Shown in pieces: positions 39,065 to 49,630 of a stretch of 64,000 bases of DNA. The DNA comes from an endosymbiont of Escarpia spicata. Lineage in GTDB: Bacteria > Pseudomonadota > Gammaproteobacteria > Chromatiales > Chromatiaceae. Every line of letters starts with the position of its first letter. Within the stretch, counting starts at the first letter, position 1. The notes under the pieces were generated by a model, which did not search any database, was not told the origin of the DNA, and was given only the letters and a program-made list of their open reading frames with translations. Where the stretch lies: contig QFXE01000005.1 of assembly GCA_003349915.1 (NCBI GenBank), positions 582,363-646,362 of the forward strand, in the 5' to 3' direction. The position numbers were made by a program, and so were the translations under genes.

Positions 39065-39102
39065 TGCGCTATAGGATGCCTTGCCCATTCAGGATCACCC
39101 CG

Positions 39103-40074
39103 TCAATCAGCATCCGATTCCAGGTAGGGGGATTTTTTCAGCGCATAGTCCTTGATCTTGTGCAGCACCTCCATTTGGTCACGCTCACTATCGGCCATGC
39201 CGCTCACTGCCCTCAACATGTCGAGGTATTCAGCCTGTCCCGGCGGGGTGATGCCGAAATCCTGCGCTGCAAGACGATCTTCCTGAAGCAGCTCCGCTGC
39301 CTCTTTCAGCACATTCTCTTTGCAGTCATCCCCGAAATGGAGCCGCCCCCTTTCAATCAGGTATTCGACCAAACCGGACTCATCTTTCGGTAGTTCGAGT
39401 CTCAGCACCATGCAGCGACGCAAGAAAGCCGCGGGGAGTTCCCGCTCTTCATTGGTGGTGACTACCACCAGCGGCGGGTTCTCCTGTTGCTGCTTGATGG
39501 TCTTGTGAATGTAGGGCACGGTGAATGCGCCGTTGCCAAGGCTCTCCAGCAGGCCGTTTGGAAGGTCAGCGTCCGCCTTGTCAATCTCGTCGATCAACAG
39601 CACACTGCCCTCACCCGGCTGCCACTTCGAAGGTCTTTCCGGTATGGTGCCACCCTGTTTGCAATGGCTGTTTTGATAGAGGGCGCTCTTCCAATTATAG
39701 ACCCACCAGAGCGGCCCAGGACGCAGGAATTTTGACTCTTTGAGCTGGGTGTCTGCATCCTCCCGGCCGATACCCGCTGCCAGCGCCTGCGCCACACCCA
39801 GTCGACCTACCGCATCGAAGTGCCAGTGCAGATCATGGGCCTCGTAGCGTGAGTGGACCACTTCAGGAACAAACAGCCGTCCCAGTTCATGGGCCACCGC
39901 ACGCGCCAACTGGCTCTTGCCGGCCCCCGGTTCCCCACGGATCAATAGTGGCCTACGGGATGCCAGGGCCGCTTCAACTGCATAGACCTCTTCACCGAAG
40001 ACGTGTCGGGTCCCGGGCCAGGAACCGAACTGATCGAGGGTGATGCGCTTACCAGGGGTGATGAGGGTTTTCAT
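39103..40074 (-). CDS. MoxR-type AAA+ ATPase
   Basis: A 323-residue ATPase: Walker A LLIRGEPGAGKSQLARAVA (GEPGAGKS at 47-54), Walker B VLLIDEIDKADADLPNGLLE, sensor-type VVTTNEERELPAAFLRRCM. This is the MoxR/RavA style, often paired with a vWA (CoxE-like) protein; the adjacent target 2 has such a region. The ATG overlaps the TIR gene stop (ATGA), and its stop is 14 bases before the probable target 2 start. The three genes are likely one operon. Confidence 0.9.
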   Translation of the reverse strand: MKTLITPGKRITLDQFGSWPGTRHVFGEEVYAVEAALASRRPLLIRGEPGAGKSQLARAVAHELGRLFVPEVVHSRYEAHDLHWHFDAVGRLGVAQALAAGIGREDADTQLKESKFLRPGPLWWVYNWKSALYQNSHCKQGGTIPERPSKWQPGEGSVLLIDEIDKADADLPNGLLESLGNGAFTVPYIHKTIKQQQENPPLVVVTTNEERELPAAFLRRCMVLRLELPKDESGLVEYLIERGRLHFGDDCKENVLKEAAELLQEDRLAAQDFGITPPGQAEYLDMLRAVSGMADSERDQMEVLHKIKDYALKKSPYLESDAD

Positions 40075-41495
40075 AGATATTTCCTGAGAGATTTCAGAAA
40101 TGTTTCAACCAGATTTTCCACTTGATATTCGGGCAACAACAGGATCTTTCCCTGTCCACCCTCGATGCCGTAGTAAACGAACTTCAGCTCTTCGAGCTCA
40201 ACCTGCAGTTGTTCTACGACATCTTTTGTCAGACAGGTGGTGCCATCCTGCTGATGAATCGCAATATAGATACTGCGCCTGGTCGCCATGCGCCTTTCAA
40301 TACGTAGTTGCCCGTTGAGCTTGTCCCTGTCTCCCTTTTCGAACACCTTCGGCACTTCATCCGTGGGCCAGAACATCTGCCAGAGTGATTTCTTTACTTC
40401 ATATGCAGCACATTGCGAGGAATACCCCGACTCCAGGATCACTCCATTACCACTGATAGAGTGATCCTCCTTTTTTCTGAAATCCAGGGAGGGTGTCTTG
40501 ATATTGAGTCGGGCAACCAGTATCTCCACGCCGGTCCTGGTTCTGAGAGGAAGACTGATCTCAATCGATTTACCGCTGATGAACGCATCGATGTTGTCAC
40601 TGATCCATTGATCATTGACCTGGGTCAGCAATATCCAGCCCAGCAGACTGACCAGCAATTCAGCCACGCCCTTCAGTTCAGACGAGTTGACATCACGGAT
40701 TTCCGACATCTGCTCCAGATAGGCGAGCCCCACATTATTCAGCGAGAAGACAGCCTCTTCCGCGTGTTCTGCAGTGGCTGCACCGCAGAGATAATCCACT
40801 GCCGCATGCAGTCCCTCTCTTGGTGAAATTTCGTCCTCCAGCCTACGCCCCAGTTCAGGCTTCGCCAACAGCAACTTCTCGAAGTTATCTCTGACATCCC
40901 TTCGAAAGCGCAATACGGCCCGCTTATGCTGGAGCAGCTCAGCACGCTTCAGAAGGGTGGTGATAAGCGCGTCAAAATCGCTATTGATGTGGGTTGCTGG
41001 ATCTAAAGCATACCAATCGGAAAACTTAGAGATACATTCATCAATACACTTTGCCGAATCACTGATCTCTTTTGCATGCGCTTGCGCCCTGGCCGCGTTT
41101 TTCGGTATCTCGGAAGCTGCATCATGCGACTTTGAGTTCCAGTAGTTGATAAGCGCTTTTTGTATTTCAACATCTCTGAGATTGATATCCTGCAGTTGAA
41201 CCGGCAGAACTCGCAGTTCGAAATCGCCATACTCTTTGATCGATTTCAGTTCATTGACACAATCATCGCTGTGCCAATAGCGTTCACTGGAGACAACCAC
41301 GACAAAATCACCCTTGCGGAGTTCATCCATGAAGCGCTTGATTGACTCCCCATACGCGGTCTCACTCGTGTCCCGCCTGAGTACACCGACCCCACGTTTT
41401 TTAAAAGCCGCTTCCAATTTGGCCGCAATAGGAACTTTTTCCTCTGCCGCATGCGAGTAGGAGATGAAAACACTGGATACTTTTTTCCTGGCCAT
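40071..41495 (-). CDS. TIR-domain effector protein
   Basis: A 474-residue protein. The N-terminal ~140 residues are a TIR/SEFIR-like domain: SSVFISYSHAAEEKVP, AYGESIKRFMDELRKGDFVV, and VVSSERYWHSDDCVNELKSI, which has the Sx(W/Y)xxSxxCxxEL pattern where TIR NAD-hydrolases carry the catalytic Glu. The rest is helical and unknown; no transmembrane segment is apparent. It is the first gene of TIR-MoxR-target 2. The expected role is a toxic or signalling effector (NAD cleavage) released when the MoxR/vWA-FGE complex senses a trigger; that is inference. Confidence 0.85.
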   Translation of the reverse strand: MARKKVSSVFISYSHAAEEKVPIAAKLEAAFKKRGVGVLRRDTSETAYGESIKRFMDELRKGDFVVVVSSERYWHSDDCVNELKSIKEYGDFELRVLPVQLQDINLRDVEIQKALINYWNSKSHDAASEIPKNAARAQAHAKEISDSAKCIDECISKFSDWYALDPATHINSDFDALITTLLKRAELLQHKRAVLRFRRDVRDNFEKLLLAKPELGRRLEDEISPREGLHAAVDYLCGAATAEHAEEAVFSLNNVGLAYLEQMSEIRDVNSSELKGVAELLVSLLGWILLTQVNDQWISDNIDAFISGKSIEISLPLRTRTGVEILVARLNIKTPSLDFRKKEDHSISGNGVILESGYSSQCAAYEVKKSLWQMFWPTDEVPKVFEKGDRDKLNGQLRIERRMATRRSIYIAIHQQDGTTCLTKDVVEQLQVELEELKFVYYGIEGGQGKILLLPEYQVENLVETFLKSLRKYL

Positions 41496-41592
41496 GTTTT
41501 TCTTCCATTGTCTAGACCCTTCCAGAAGATTTTTATTCTATGCCAAAAGACTCCATATCTGAATCCCACTGCCATGGGAAAAAGTTCGCCGC

Positions 41593-41629
41593 AAAAAAAA
41601 GGCCGCATCCAGACGGACGCGGCCTTTTT
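41593..41629 (-). terminator. Rho-independent terminator of lpxC
   Basis: GGCCGC (41601-41606) and GCGGCC (41619-41624), flanked by AAAAAAAA on one side and TTTTT on the other, form a strong hairpin with a U tract in either direction. It ends the mraZ-to-lpxC transcript 22 bases after the lpxC stop and insulates the island's TIR gene that starts at 41495. Confidence 0.85.
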
Positions 41630-41650
41630 CGGCGTAAGCAGGAGATTGAA

Positions 41651-42562
41651 TCAGGTCACCTGAACCGGCTTCATATAGGAGATAGGCGCCTTTTCGGTCT
41701 CGTCGAAGGTAACCTCTTCCCAGGCATCCGTGTCCTGCATCAGCTCCCGCAACAGGCGGTTGTTGAGGGCATGCCCTGACTTGTGGCCGCTGAAGGCGCC
41801 GATCAGGCTGTGGCCGAGCAGGTAGAGATCGCCGATGGCGTCGAGGATTTTGTGTTTGACGAACTCGTCTTCGTAACGCAGGCCATCTTCGTTCAGCACC
41901 CGGTAGTCATCCACGACCACCGCGTTATCCATGCTGCCACCGAGGGCAAGTTCCCGCTGACGCAGCATCTCGATATCACGCAGGAAGCCGAAAGTCCGGG
42001 CGCGGCTCACCTCTCTGACGAATGAGGTGGAGGAGAAGTCGACGCTGGCATACTGAGCCCACTGCACAAACGCCGGATGATCGAAATCGATGGCAAAGCT
42101 TACCTTGAATCCATCAAAAGGCTCAAAACAGGCGCGCTTGTCTCCATCCTCCACCACGACCTTGCGCTTGATTTTGATAAAGCGTTTGGCCGCGTTCTGT
42201 TCCTCCACTCCGGCAGACTGGAGGAGGAACACGAAAGGTCCGGCACTGCCGTCCATGATCGGCACTTCGGGAGCACTGACATCGACATAGGCATTATCGA
42301 TACCGAGTCCGGCCAGGGCCGAAAGCAGATGTTCCACCGTCGAGATCCTGACACCGTGCTGCATCAGGGTCGTAGAGAGACGAGTGTCACCAACATTTTC
42401 CGGACAGGCACGGATCTCGACTGCCGGATCCAGGTCAACCCGGCGAAACACGATACCTGTATCCGGCACAGCAGGCCTTAGGGTCAGATAGACCTTTTGA
42501 CCTGTATGCAATCCGACGCCAGTGGCGCGAATCACATTTTTCAGTGTGCGTTGCCGAATCAT
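41651..42562 (-). CDS. lpxC: UDP-3-O-acyl-N-acetylglucosamine deacetylase
   Basis: A 303-residue zinc amidase doing the committed step of lipid A synthesis. It begins [24 protein letters not shown], has the metal-binding [17 protein letters not shown], and the second metal-binding region [18 protein letters not shown], then [10 protein letters not shown] with the catalytic His. It is the last gene of the division cluster, 187 bases after ftsZ, with its own possible promoter in that gap and a strong terminator. Confidence 0.96.
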   Translation of the reverse strand: MIRQRTLKNVIRATGVGLHTGQKVYLTLRPAVPDTGIVFRRVDLDPAVEIRACPENVGDTRLSTTLMQHGVRISTVEHLLSALAGLGIDNAYVDVSAPEVPIMDGSAGPFVFLLQSAGVEEQNAAKRFIKIKRKVVVEDGDKRACFEPFDGFKVSFAIDFDHPAFVQWAQYASVDFSSTSFVREVSRARTFGFLRDIEMLRQRELALGGSMDNAVVVDDYRVLNEDGLRYEDEFVKHKILDAIGDLYLLGHSLIGAFSGHKSGHALNNRLLRELMQDTDAWEEVTFDETEKAPISYMKPVQVT

Positions 42563-42749
42563 TGCCGTTTTTGCTCCCTTGAGAAATTGACCTTTATGAG
42601 CGCCGGAATGTTATCACATGTCAAATTATCCGACAAAAAGGCCGTCGCATTCTTTGAACATGAAGGTTCGGAGCCAAATTTGATTCCGATCCCGGCACGC
42701 TGCACCACCCTGAAACTCCAACAGTCTGAACACGATTATTCCACAAAGT

Positions 42750-43925
42750 TCAATCGGCCTGACGACGCAGGAATGCCGGGATATCGAGGTAGTCGAGACT
42801 GGTCTTTGCCGGCGCTTCGGCGGCAGATTTGGCCGCCATGCCCTTGCGAACCACCGTCGGACGATCCAGATCTCTATAGTCATTCGGGCCTGGAGTGACG
42901 ATATCCGCAGCCACCAGTTCCAGCCCCGCATCGGCCTTTCGAGCCGGTTTCGGTAATTCGGCTACTGACAGATCACCCAATCCGGTAGCAACCACGGTCA
43001 CCCGCATCTCCTCCTGCATATCGCCGTCGATAACCGTTCCCACTACCACGGTGGCGTCTTCGTCAGCGAACTCCCGCACGGTATTGCCCACCTCATCGAA
43101 CTCACCGATGGAGAGGTTCAGACCTGCAGTGATATTGACCAGAATACCTTTTGCGCCTGACAGGTTAATGTCTTCCAGCAGCGGACTGCGAATCGCCTTC
43201 TCCGCCGCCTCACGCGCCCGGTTCTCACCCGATGCCTCGCCTGAACCCATCATTGCCGCGCCCATCTCCGACATCACTGTCTTCACGTCGGCGAAGTCCA
43301 CATTGATCAGGCCGGGACGGGTAATCAGTTCAGCAATGCCCTGGACGGCATTCAACAGCACGTCGTTGGCTGCCTTGAAGGCGTTCAGCAGACTCATCTC
43401 CTTGCCCAGCACCGCCAACAACTTCTCATTGGGAATGGTGATCAGGGAGTCGACGCTCTTCGACAGTTCGGCCATGCCCGCTTCGGCAATCTTCATGCGC
43501 TTGCCGCCTTCGAAACCGAAGGGTTTGGTGACTACTGCCACCGTCAGAATGCCCAACTCCTTGGCCACCTGGGCAACCACCGGCGCTGCACCGGTACCTG
43601 TGCCGCCACCCATGCCGGCAGTAATAAAGACCATGTCGGCCCCGTCCAGCACCTCGTGGATCCGGTCGTGATCCTCATGGGCAGCCTGTCTGCCTACCTC
43701 AGGATCTGCGCCTGCACCAAGACCTTTGGTGATGTCGGAACCCAGTTGCAGCAGTGAACGCACCTCACTGTTGCGCAGTGCCTGCGCATCGGTATTGGCA
43801 CAGATGAAATCAACGCCCTCGATCTCGCCTGTCAACATGTGGTTTACCGCGTTGCCGCCGCCCCCGCCTACGCCAACCACTTTGATCACAGCGTTTTGAC
43901 TGTGTGTATCCATTAATTCAAACAT
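42750..43925 (-). CDS. ftsZ: Cell division GTPase FtsZ
   Basis: A 391-residue tubulin-like GTPase forming the Z ring. It shows [17 protein letters not shown], the GTP signature [16 protein letters not shown], the T7 synergy loop [11 protein letters not shown], and the C-terminal FtsA/ZipA-binding peptide [15 protein letters not shown]. Start ATG 43925. It follows ftsA by 57 bases. Confidence 0.97.
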   Translation of the reverse strand: MFELMDTHSQNAVIKVVGVGGGGGNAVNHMLTGEIEGVDFICANTDAQALRNSEVRSLLQLGSDITKGLGAGADPEVGRQAAHEDHDRIHEVLDGADMVFITAGMGGGTGTGAAPVVAQVAKELGILTVAVVTKPFGFEGGKRMKIAEAGMAELSKSVDSLITIPNEKLLAVLGKEMSLLNAFKAANDVLLNAVQGIAELITRPGLINVDFADVKTVMSEMGAAMMGSGEASGENRAREAAEKAIRSPLLEDINLSGAKGILVNITAGLNLSIGEFDEVGNTVREFADEDATVVVGTVIDGDMQEEMRVTVVATGLGDLSVAELPKPARKADAGLELVAADIVTPGPNDYRDLDRPTVVRKGMAAKSAAEAPAKTSLDYLDIPAFLRRQAD

Positions 43926-43982
43926 TGCCTATCTCCTCTTTTGTCCGCCCGTCTGTCTGCCAACAGCCTGCACTACATAAAG

Positions 43983-45218
43983 TTAAAAATTACCTTGAAA
44001 CCAATTCTTCATCCGTTCCCAGATCGCTTTCATTCCCCCGTCATGGGAGAGATCCGCCACACCGCGACTCCGGTTCGTGTTACCGAACAACAGCAACCCG
44101 ACGCCGGTGGAGTAGATCGGGTTGCGCACCACGTCGGCCAGCCCGGTGACGTATTGCGGCACCCCGAGTCTGACCGGCATGTGAAACACCTCTTCCGCCA
44201 ACTCGATCACCCCTTCCATCTTGGAACTTCCGCCGGTCAGCACCACGCCGCCTGCAATCACATCCTCAAAACCGCTACGTCGCAGTTCCGCCTGAATCAG
44301 TGTCATCAACTCCTCGTAACGGGGTTCAACCACCTCCGCCAGGGTCTGACGCGAAAGCCTGCGCGGTGGCCGGTCACCGATACTGGGCACCTCGATGGTC
44401 TCGTCGTTGGTAGCCAATTGGGTCAGGGCGCAGGCATATTTGATCTTGATCTCTTCCGCATGCTGGGTCGGTGTGCGCAAGGCCACCGCAATATCATTGG
44501 TCACCTGATCCCCGGCAATGGGGATCACTGCAGTGTGGCGAATCGCCCCACCGGTGAAGACCGCAATATCGGTGGTGCCGCCGCCGATATCCACCAGACA
44601 GACTCCCAGCTCCTTTTCGTCCTCGCTCAGAACCGAGTAACTCGACGCTAGCTGTTCCAGGATCAGGTCATCGACCTCCAGACCGCAGCGGCGCACACAT
44701 TTGATGATGTTCTGCGCCGCGCTGACGGCGCCGGTGACCATGTGAACCCGTGATTCGAGGCGCACACCCGACATACCGATGGGATCGCGGATCCCCTCCT
44801 GCTCATCGATGATGAACTCCTGGGGCAGGATATGCAGGATCTTCTGATCCGCCGGGATCGCCACCGCCCTGGCCGCATCGATCACCCGTTCCACATCACT
44901 CTGGGTCACCTCTTTGTCACGGATCGCCACGATGCCGTGAGAGTTGAGGCTGCTGATGTGGCTGCCGGCGATGCCTGCAAAGACCGAGTGGATCTCGCAG
45001 CCCGCCATCAACTCAGCCTCTTCCACCGCCCGCTGAATCGACTGGACCGTGGACTCGATATTCACCACGACCCCCTTCTTCAACCCGCGTGAGGGGTGGG
45101 AGCCGATGCCGATGATCTCTATCTCATCGCCAACCTTGACCTCTCCCACGATGGCCACCACCTTGGAGGTGCCTATATCCAGGCCAATAATCAGATTCTT
45201 TTCACTTTTCTTGGTCAT
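43983..45218 (-). CDS. ftsA: Cell division protein FtsA
   Basis: A 411-residue actin-like protein that tethers FtsZ to the membrane. NLIIGLDIGTSKVVAIVGEV (phosphate-1 loop), GVCLVDIGGGTTDIAVFTGG (phosphate-2), VVLTGGSSKMEGVIELAEEVF (adenosine loop) and the C-terminal amphipathic helix WERMKNWFQGNF are visible. Its ATG directly follows the ftsQ TGA. Confidence 0.96.
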   Translation of the reverse strand: MTKKSEKNLIIGLDIGTSKVVAIVGEVKVGDEIEIIGIGSHPSRGLKKGVVVNIESTVQSIQRAVEEAELMAGCEIHSVFAGIAGSHISSLNSHGIVAIRDKEVTQSDVERVIDAARAVAIPADQKILHILPQEFIIDEQEGIRDPIGMSGVRLESRVHMVTGAVSAAQNIIKCVRRCGLEVDDLILEQLASSYSVLSEDEKELGVCLVDIGGGTTDIAVFTGGAIRHTAVIPIAGDQVTNDIAVALRTPTQHAEEIKIKYACALTQLATNDETIEVPSIGDRPPRRLSRQTLAEVVEPRYEELMTLIQAELRRSGFEDVIAGGVVLTGGSSKMEGVIELAEEVFHMPVRLGVPQYVTGLADVVRNPIYSTGVGLLLFGNTNRSRGVADLSHDGGMKAIWERMKNWFQGNF

Positions 45219-46031
45219 TCAGAGTCCTGCAATCCGGTTTTTCCCGCTCTGCCGAGCCGGATTGTCTGTTGATAATTCCTGCTTCGGCAACGCCTTCCAG
45301 CGTGCCGTAAATCCATTGGTATAACGCAGATCCACCGCTTCCAACTGTCCCTCATTACCATCTCCCAAGCCGGGATAGAGGCGTACAAAACGTGCCAACC
45401 GTGAGGCGATGTCAGATCGTCCCAGGTTCAAAGTCAGGCCCCGCCGGGTCTTCAGCCGCCATGCCTGTCGGGCATCGACCAAAACATGTTTCAGATCCAG
45501 CTCCACGGTCTTCAGCAGTACCTCGAAGCGCAGAAAATCGCGACTGATGGCGGCAGCGCTGCTCTCCGGCCCTTCCAAAGTCACCAGTTCAAGCTGTTTT
45601 GGCAGCCGCTGGGGACGAAAGATCTCCCCCTGCCGATTGACCAATGCCCTCTTACCCCAGCGTGCCAGCGCCACCTGCTCCACCACATCAACCCGCAAAG
45701 TATCGGGCCAGACCCGCCGCACACTTGCACTTGCCACCCAGGGCAATCCTTCCACTTCGGTGCGGATCAACTCGAGGTCGACACTGAAGAAGCTGCCTCG
45801 AATGGCTTTGACCACTGTCTGTTTCAGCAGCTTCGGATCGAGATGTGATATCTCTCCATCGATCCCAATCACACGCAGCGGCATCACTTTTGGATCCTGC
45901 AGCTGGGCAACCCCCCAGGCTGCGCCAACTCCACCCAGTACGGACAGCAGGAGTGCAAACCCCCACACTTGCAGTAGAACCAACCCCTTTTTCCACCGGC
46001 TGAGCGGTGCTTGTTTCTGCTGCCGCTTCAC
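45219..46031 (-). CDS. ftsQ: Cell division protein FtsQ
   Basis: A 270-residue bitopic protein: basic N-terminus, one membrane helix at about residues 18-40 (VLLQVWGFALLLSVLGGVGA), then a periplasmic POTRA domain (MPLRVIGIDGEISHLDPKLL) and the beta domain containing LPWVASASVRRVWPDTLRVDV, a clear FtsQ signature. It links FtsL/FtsB to the divisome. Start overlaps the murB stop by four bases. ddl, usually between murB and ftsQ, is absent. Confidence 0.93.
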   Translation of the reverse strand: MKRQQKQAPLSRWKKGLVLLQVWGFALLLSVLGGVGAAWGVAQLQDPKVMPLRVIGIDGEISHLDPKLLKQTVVKAIRGSFFSVDLELIRTEVEGLPWVASASVRRVWPDTLRVDVVEQVALARWGKRALVNRQGEIFRPQRLPKQLELVTLEGPESSAAAISRDFLRFEVLLKTVELDLKHVLVDARQAWRLKTRRGLTLNLGRSDIASRLARFVRLYPGLGDGNEGQLEAVDLRYTNGFTARWKALPKQELSTDNPARQSGKNRIAGL

Positions 46032-46927
46032 CGCGCCTCTCCAACCCGGTGGACTTCCGGTATCAACAGCACACCGCTGTGCTGTTCAACCTCGGATTGC
46101 ACCTTCGTTATCAACGCCTCGATATCCGCCGCCGTGGCATCGCCTGTGTTGATAATGAAATTAGCGTGCTTTTCAGAGACCTGTGCACCGCCAATCCGTG
46201 TCCCCTTGAGGCCTGCTGACTCGATCAGTTTTGCCGCATGGTTGCCCGTCGGATTTCTGAATACGGAGCCACAACTCGGCAGGCTCGTGGGCTGAGTCGC
46301 TGCACGCCGGTCCAACAGCGTCCGAATCACCTGTTGAGACGCGCTCACATCCCCCGACTGCAGCTGCAGTTCGGCGGAGAGAAACCACTCCCCTGCGGTA
46401 CCCTTTACGCTGCGATAGCCAATATCGAAGTCATCCGGACTGCGTTTCCGCACCTCCCCGTAACGGTCCAGGGTCTCCACCTGTTTCACCTGATCCCAAA
46501 TCTCACCGCCAAAGGCACCGGCATTCATCGCCAGGGCACCGCCGAGTGTGCCAGGGATACCCGCCAGAAACTCTGCCCCGCAAAGACCCGCCCGCGCAGC
46601 AGTGCGCGCCACCTTGGCGCAGGAGACGCCCGCCTCTGCGTAGAGCCGTGACCCGTCCTGCCATTCCAGCCTGTTGAGCCGACCCTGAGTGGCAATCACC
46701 GTGCCGGGAAAACCACCGTCACGTACCAGCAGGTTGCTGCCCAGACCCAGCCAGAGCAGCGGTTCATCCGCCTCCAACTGCTGTAGAAACCGCACCAGAT
46801 CCGCGCTGTCCGCAGGACGGTAGAAACGACGCGCCGGACCGCCTACCCGCCAAGTCGTATGACCGGACAGGGGCTCGTTGAACAGCAGCTCACCCCGCAA
46901 CGATTTTTCGTCCAGCGCAGGCATCAT
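46028..46927 (-). CDS. murB: UDP-N-acetylenolpyruvoylglucosamine reductase (MurB)
   Basis: A 299-residue flavoenzyme making UDP-N-acetylmuramic acid. HTTWRVGGPARRFYRP (FAD-binding), LLWLGLGSNLLVRDGGFPG, AEFLAGIPGTLGGALAMNAGAFGGE and the catalytic SCGSVFRNPTGNHAAKLIE are present. The frame is open from 46948 but ATG 46927 is chosen: GGAGGGGAG lies eight bases upstream. A 187-bp gap separates it from murC, unusually large for this cluster. Confidence 0.95.
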   Translation of the reverse strand: MMPALDEKSLRGELLFNEPLSGHTTWRVGGPARRFYRPADSADLVRFLQQLEADEPLLWLGLGSNLLVRDGGFPGTVIATQGRLNRLEWQDGSRLYAEAGVSCAKVARTAARAGLCGAEFLAGIPGTLGGALAMNAGAFGGEIWDQVKQVETLDRYGEVRKRSPDDFDIGYRSVKGTAGEWFLSAELQLQSGDVSASQQVIRTLLDRRAATQPTSLPSCGSVFRNPTGNHAAKLIESAGLKGTRIGGAQVSEKHANFIINTGDATAADIEALITKVQSEVEQHSGVLLIPEVHRVGEAR

Positions 46928-47114
46928 TTCCGGGTCTCCCCTCCACATCTTTGGTCATCTGGTCGATGAGCCGAAAGCAGATTTCGACTCCGCCCGGTCT
47001 GCTGCAGCCCATCTTTCTCACTGTCTTGCGACGAGCCTAAACACAGCTGGAGGTGCGCGGAATTCAATGCCTCCCCACAACCCTGATGGAGACGACTCAT
47101 ATCGAACAATTTAT

Positions 47115-48554
47115 TCATCCGACCGCCCCCTCACACAGTCTTTTTGGCAAATCCGCAGCGATGACTCCAATGCTGCCCGCGCCGAGGGTGAGGACTATGT
47201 CTCCCTCCTGCAGCAGTCCGGCCAGGACCTCCGGCAACTCCTCCAGCGGCTCGACAAATACCGGATCAACCTGCCCACGTGCACGCACGGCGCGGCTCAA
47301 CGCACGCCCGTCCGCACCTTGAATAGGCGCTTCCCCTGCGGCATAGACCTCGGTAAGCAGCAGCACGTCGGTCTGCGAGAGCACCTGCACGAAATCCTCG
47401 AACTGCTCCTGGGTGCGGGTGTAGCGATGGGGCTGAAAGGACAACACCAGACGCCGTTCCGGCCAACCGGCCCTCACTGCCGCCAAAGTGGCGGCTATCT
47501 CGCTGGGGTGGTGTGCATAATCATCGACGAACATTACCCGCCGGTTGCCCACCAGACAGTCGCCGCTGGTCTGAAAGCGTCGGCCGATCCCCTGAAAATT
47601 CTGTAACGCCCGCTGGATACTGGCCTCTTCGACACCCAGCTCCAGCGCTACGGTAATCGCAGCAAGGGCGTTCAACACATTGTGGCGCCCCGGCATATTG
47701 AGGGTGACCCGCAGGTCCTGATTCCAGCCCTCGCACTCCAATCCGAAACGGGTGATCGCTCCCTCTTGGGTGACGCCCACCGCCCGCACATCTGCATCTT
47801 CGGAGAATCCGTAGGTACGCACCCGCCGGGTGATCTCAGGCAACAGACCCCGGACTTCGGCGTCATCGATACAGAGCACCGCCAGGCCATAGAAAGGCAA
47901 GTGGTGCAGAAATTCCAGAAAGGCCCCACGAAGACGGTCGAAATCGCCACCGTAGGTGCTCATATGATCGGCATCGATATTGGTCACCACCGCAAGCATG
48001 GGCTGCAGATAGAGGAATGATGCATCACTCTCATCCGCCTCCGCCACCAGGTAGTCTCCCTCTCCCAGCTGTGCATTGGCGCCGGCGCTGTTGAGGCGTC
48101 CACCGATCACGAAAGTGGGGTCCAACCCCGCCTCGCCCAGCGCACTGGCCACCAGGCTGGTGGTGGTGGTCTTGCCGTGGGTGCCTGCCACCGCGATGCC
48201 GTAGTGGAAACGCATGATCTCCGCCAGCATCTCCGCACGCGGGACCACCGGGATACGCCACTCTCTGGCAGCCTGCACTTCCGGATTGTCTGCTTTCACG
48301 GCGCTGGAGATCACTACGGCATCACAATCCTTGACCTGCTTTGCAGCATGACCGATGAATATCTGCGCGCCCAATCCAGCCAACCGCCGGGTCACCGCGC
48401 TTTCACGCTGATCGGATCCGGAAACCGCATAATCCAGATTCACCATCACCTCGGCAATACCACTCATACCGGCACCGCCGATACCCACAAAATGGATGCG
48501 GCGCATGCGGCCCATGCTGTCGGGGGCGTGGCGGCGGCGATTCTTGTCACTCAT
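47115..48554 (-). CDS. murC: UDP-N-acetylmuramate--L-alanine ligase (MurC)
   Basis: A 479-residue Mur ligase adding L-Ala to UDP-MurNAc. [20 protein letters not shown], the P-loop [33 protein letters not shown] and [20 protein letters not shown] are all typical. Its ATG overlaps the murG stop. Confidence 0.96.
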   Translation of the reverse strand: MSDKNRRRHAPDSMGRMRRIHFVGIGGAGMSGIAEVMVNLDYAVSGSDQRESAVTRRLAGLGAQIFIGHAAKQVKDCDAVVISSAVKADNPEVQAAREWRIPVVPRAEMLAEIMRFHYGIAVAGTHGKTTTTSLVASALGEAGLDPTFVIGGRLNSAGANAQLGEGDYLVAEADESDASFLYLQPMLAVVTNIDADHMSTYGGDFDRLRGAFLEFLHHLPFYGLAVLCIDDAEVRGLLPEITRRVRTYGFSEDADVRAVGVTQEGAITRFGLECEGWNQDLRVTLNMPGRHNVLNALAAITVALELGVEEASIQRALQNFQGIGRRFQTSGDCLVGNRRVMFVDDYAHHPSEIAATLAAVRAGWPERRLVLSFQPHRYTRTQEQFEDFVQVLSQTDVLLLTEVYAAGEAPIQGADGRALSRAVRARGQVDPVFVEPLEELPEVLAGLLQEGDIVLTLGAGSIGVIAADLPKRLCEGAVG

Positions 48555-49630
48555 TTTTCAATCATCTCCAGACAGGCCAGGCCAACCACTTCAGCGGCAT
48601 CGGGGTGTGCCAGACAGCGCGCGGCGATAGCCATCTTCAATAACGTTTCCCGATCACCCAGCAGGGCTTTCATCCTAGCCGCAAGGGACGCCGCATCCAG
48701 GGATGCCTGGGGGGCCAGCAGGGCGGCACCCGCATCCACCAGATAGGCTGCATTGCGGGTCTGATGATCGTCGACCGCATGGGGAAAGGGGACCAGAATC
48801 GCACCCAACCCGGTTGCCGCCAGCTCCGAAACGGTAAGCGCACCCGCCCGGCAGATCACCAGGTCGGCCCAGCCATAGGCACCCGCCATGTCGTGCTCAA
48901 AGGCGCTGATATCAGCGTCTACTCCATGTTTTTCATAAGCAGAGACCGCCGTGTCATAGGTCCGCTCGCCCGCCTGATGGCGCACCTCGGGCCGTTGTCC
49001 AACCGGCAGACGGGCCAGTGCGTCCGGCACCGTCTCATTCAATGCCTGGGCACCCAAGGAACCACCCAGCACCAGCAGATGTAACGGCCCGGCCCGGCCC
49101 TCGAAACGCGTTGCAGGTTCCGGCAGTGCAGCGATCTCCGGACGCACTGGGTTGCCCGACTCAACCGCTCTCCTGGTCGCGTCAAAACTACCGGGGAACG
49201 CTTCGAATACCCGCGTCGCAAAACGGGAGAGAAGACGGTTGGTAAAACCCGGGATTGCATTCTGTTCCTGAATCACCAGTGGAATACCCAGCAAGCGTGC
49301 CATCAGGCCACCGGGGCCGGAGACAAATCCCCCCATGCCCAGCACCAGGCTCGGGCGGTTTCTGCGCAGTATCCGCAACGCCTGCCAGAGTGCCTTCAAA
49401 ATCACAAAAGGCGCTGCCAACCGACGCAGCAGACCGGTACCACGAACGCCACGGACCTCGATCCACTCCATCGGAATGCCCCGCTGCGGGATCAGTTTCG
49501 CCTCCATTCCCCGCCGCGTACCCAACCAGAAGACATCAATACCCTCAGCCATCAACCAGTCAGCCACCGCCAGTGCCGGAAAGACATGTCCACCTGTGCC
49601 ACCTGCCATCACCATCACACGCGGCTCCAT
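48551..49630 (-). CDS. murG: Undecaprenyl-PP-MurNAc-pentapeptide GlcNAc transferase (MurG)
   Basis: A 359-residue GT-B glycosyltransferase making lipid II at the inner face of the membrane. [48 protein letters not shown], and [19 protein letters not shown] are visible. It overlaps ftsW by 16 bases. Confidence 0.96.
   Translation of the reverse strand: MEPRVMVMAGGTGGHVFPALAVADWLMAEGIDVFWLGTRRGMEAKLIPQRGIPMEWIEVRGVRGTGLLRRLAAPFVILKALWQALRILRRNRPSLVLGMGGFVSGPGGLMARLLGIPLVIQEQNAIPGFTNRLLSRFATRVFEAFPGSFDATRRAVESGNPVRPEIAALPEPATRFEGRAGPLHLLVLGGSLGAQALNETVPDALARLPVGQRPEVRHQAGERTYDTAVSAYEKHGVDADISAFEHDMAGAYGWADLVICRAGALTVSELAATGLGAILVPFPHAVDDHQTRNAAYLVDAGAALLAPQASLDAASLAARMKALLGDRETLLKMAIAARCLAHPDAAEVVGLACLEMIEK

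Noticed and set aside
46924..47118. 64-codon frame in the murC-murB gap
   Set aside because: No recognisable domain, and it ends at the murB start; probably spacer.
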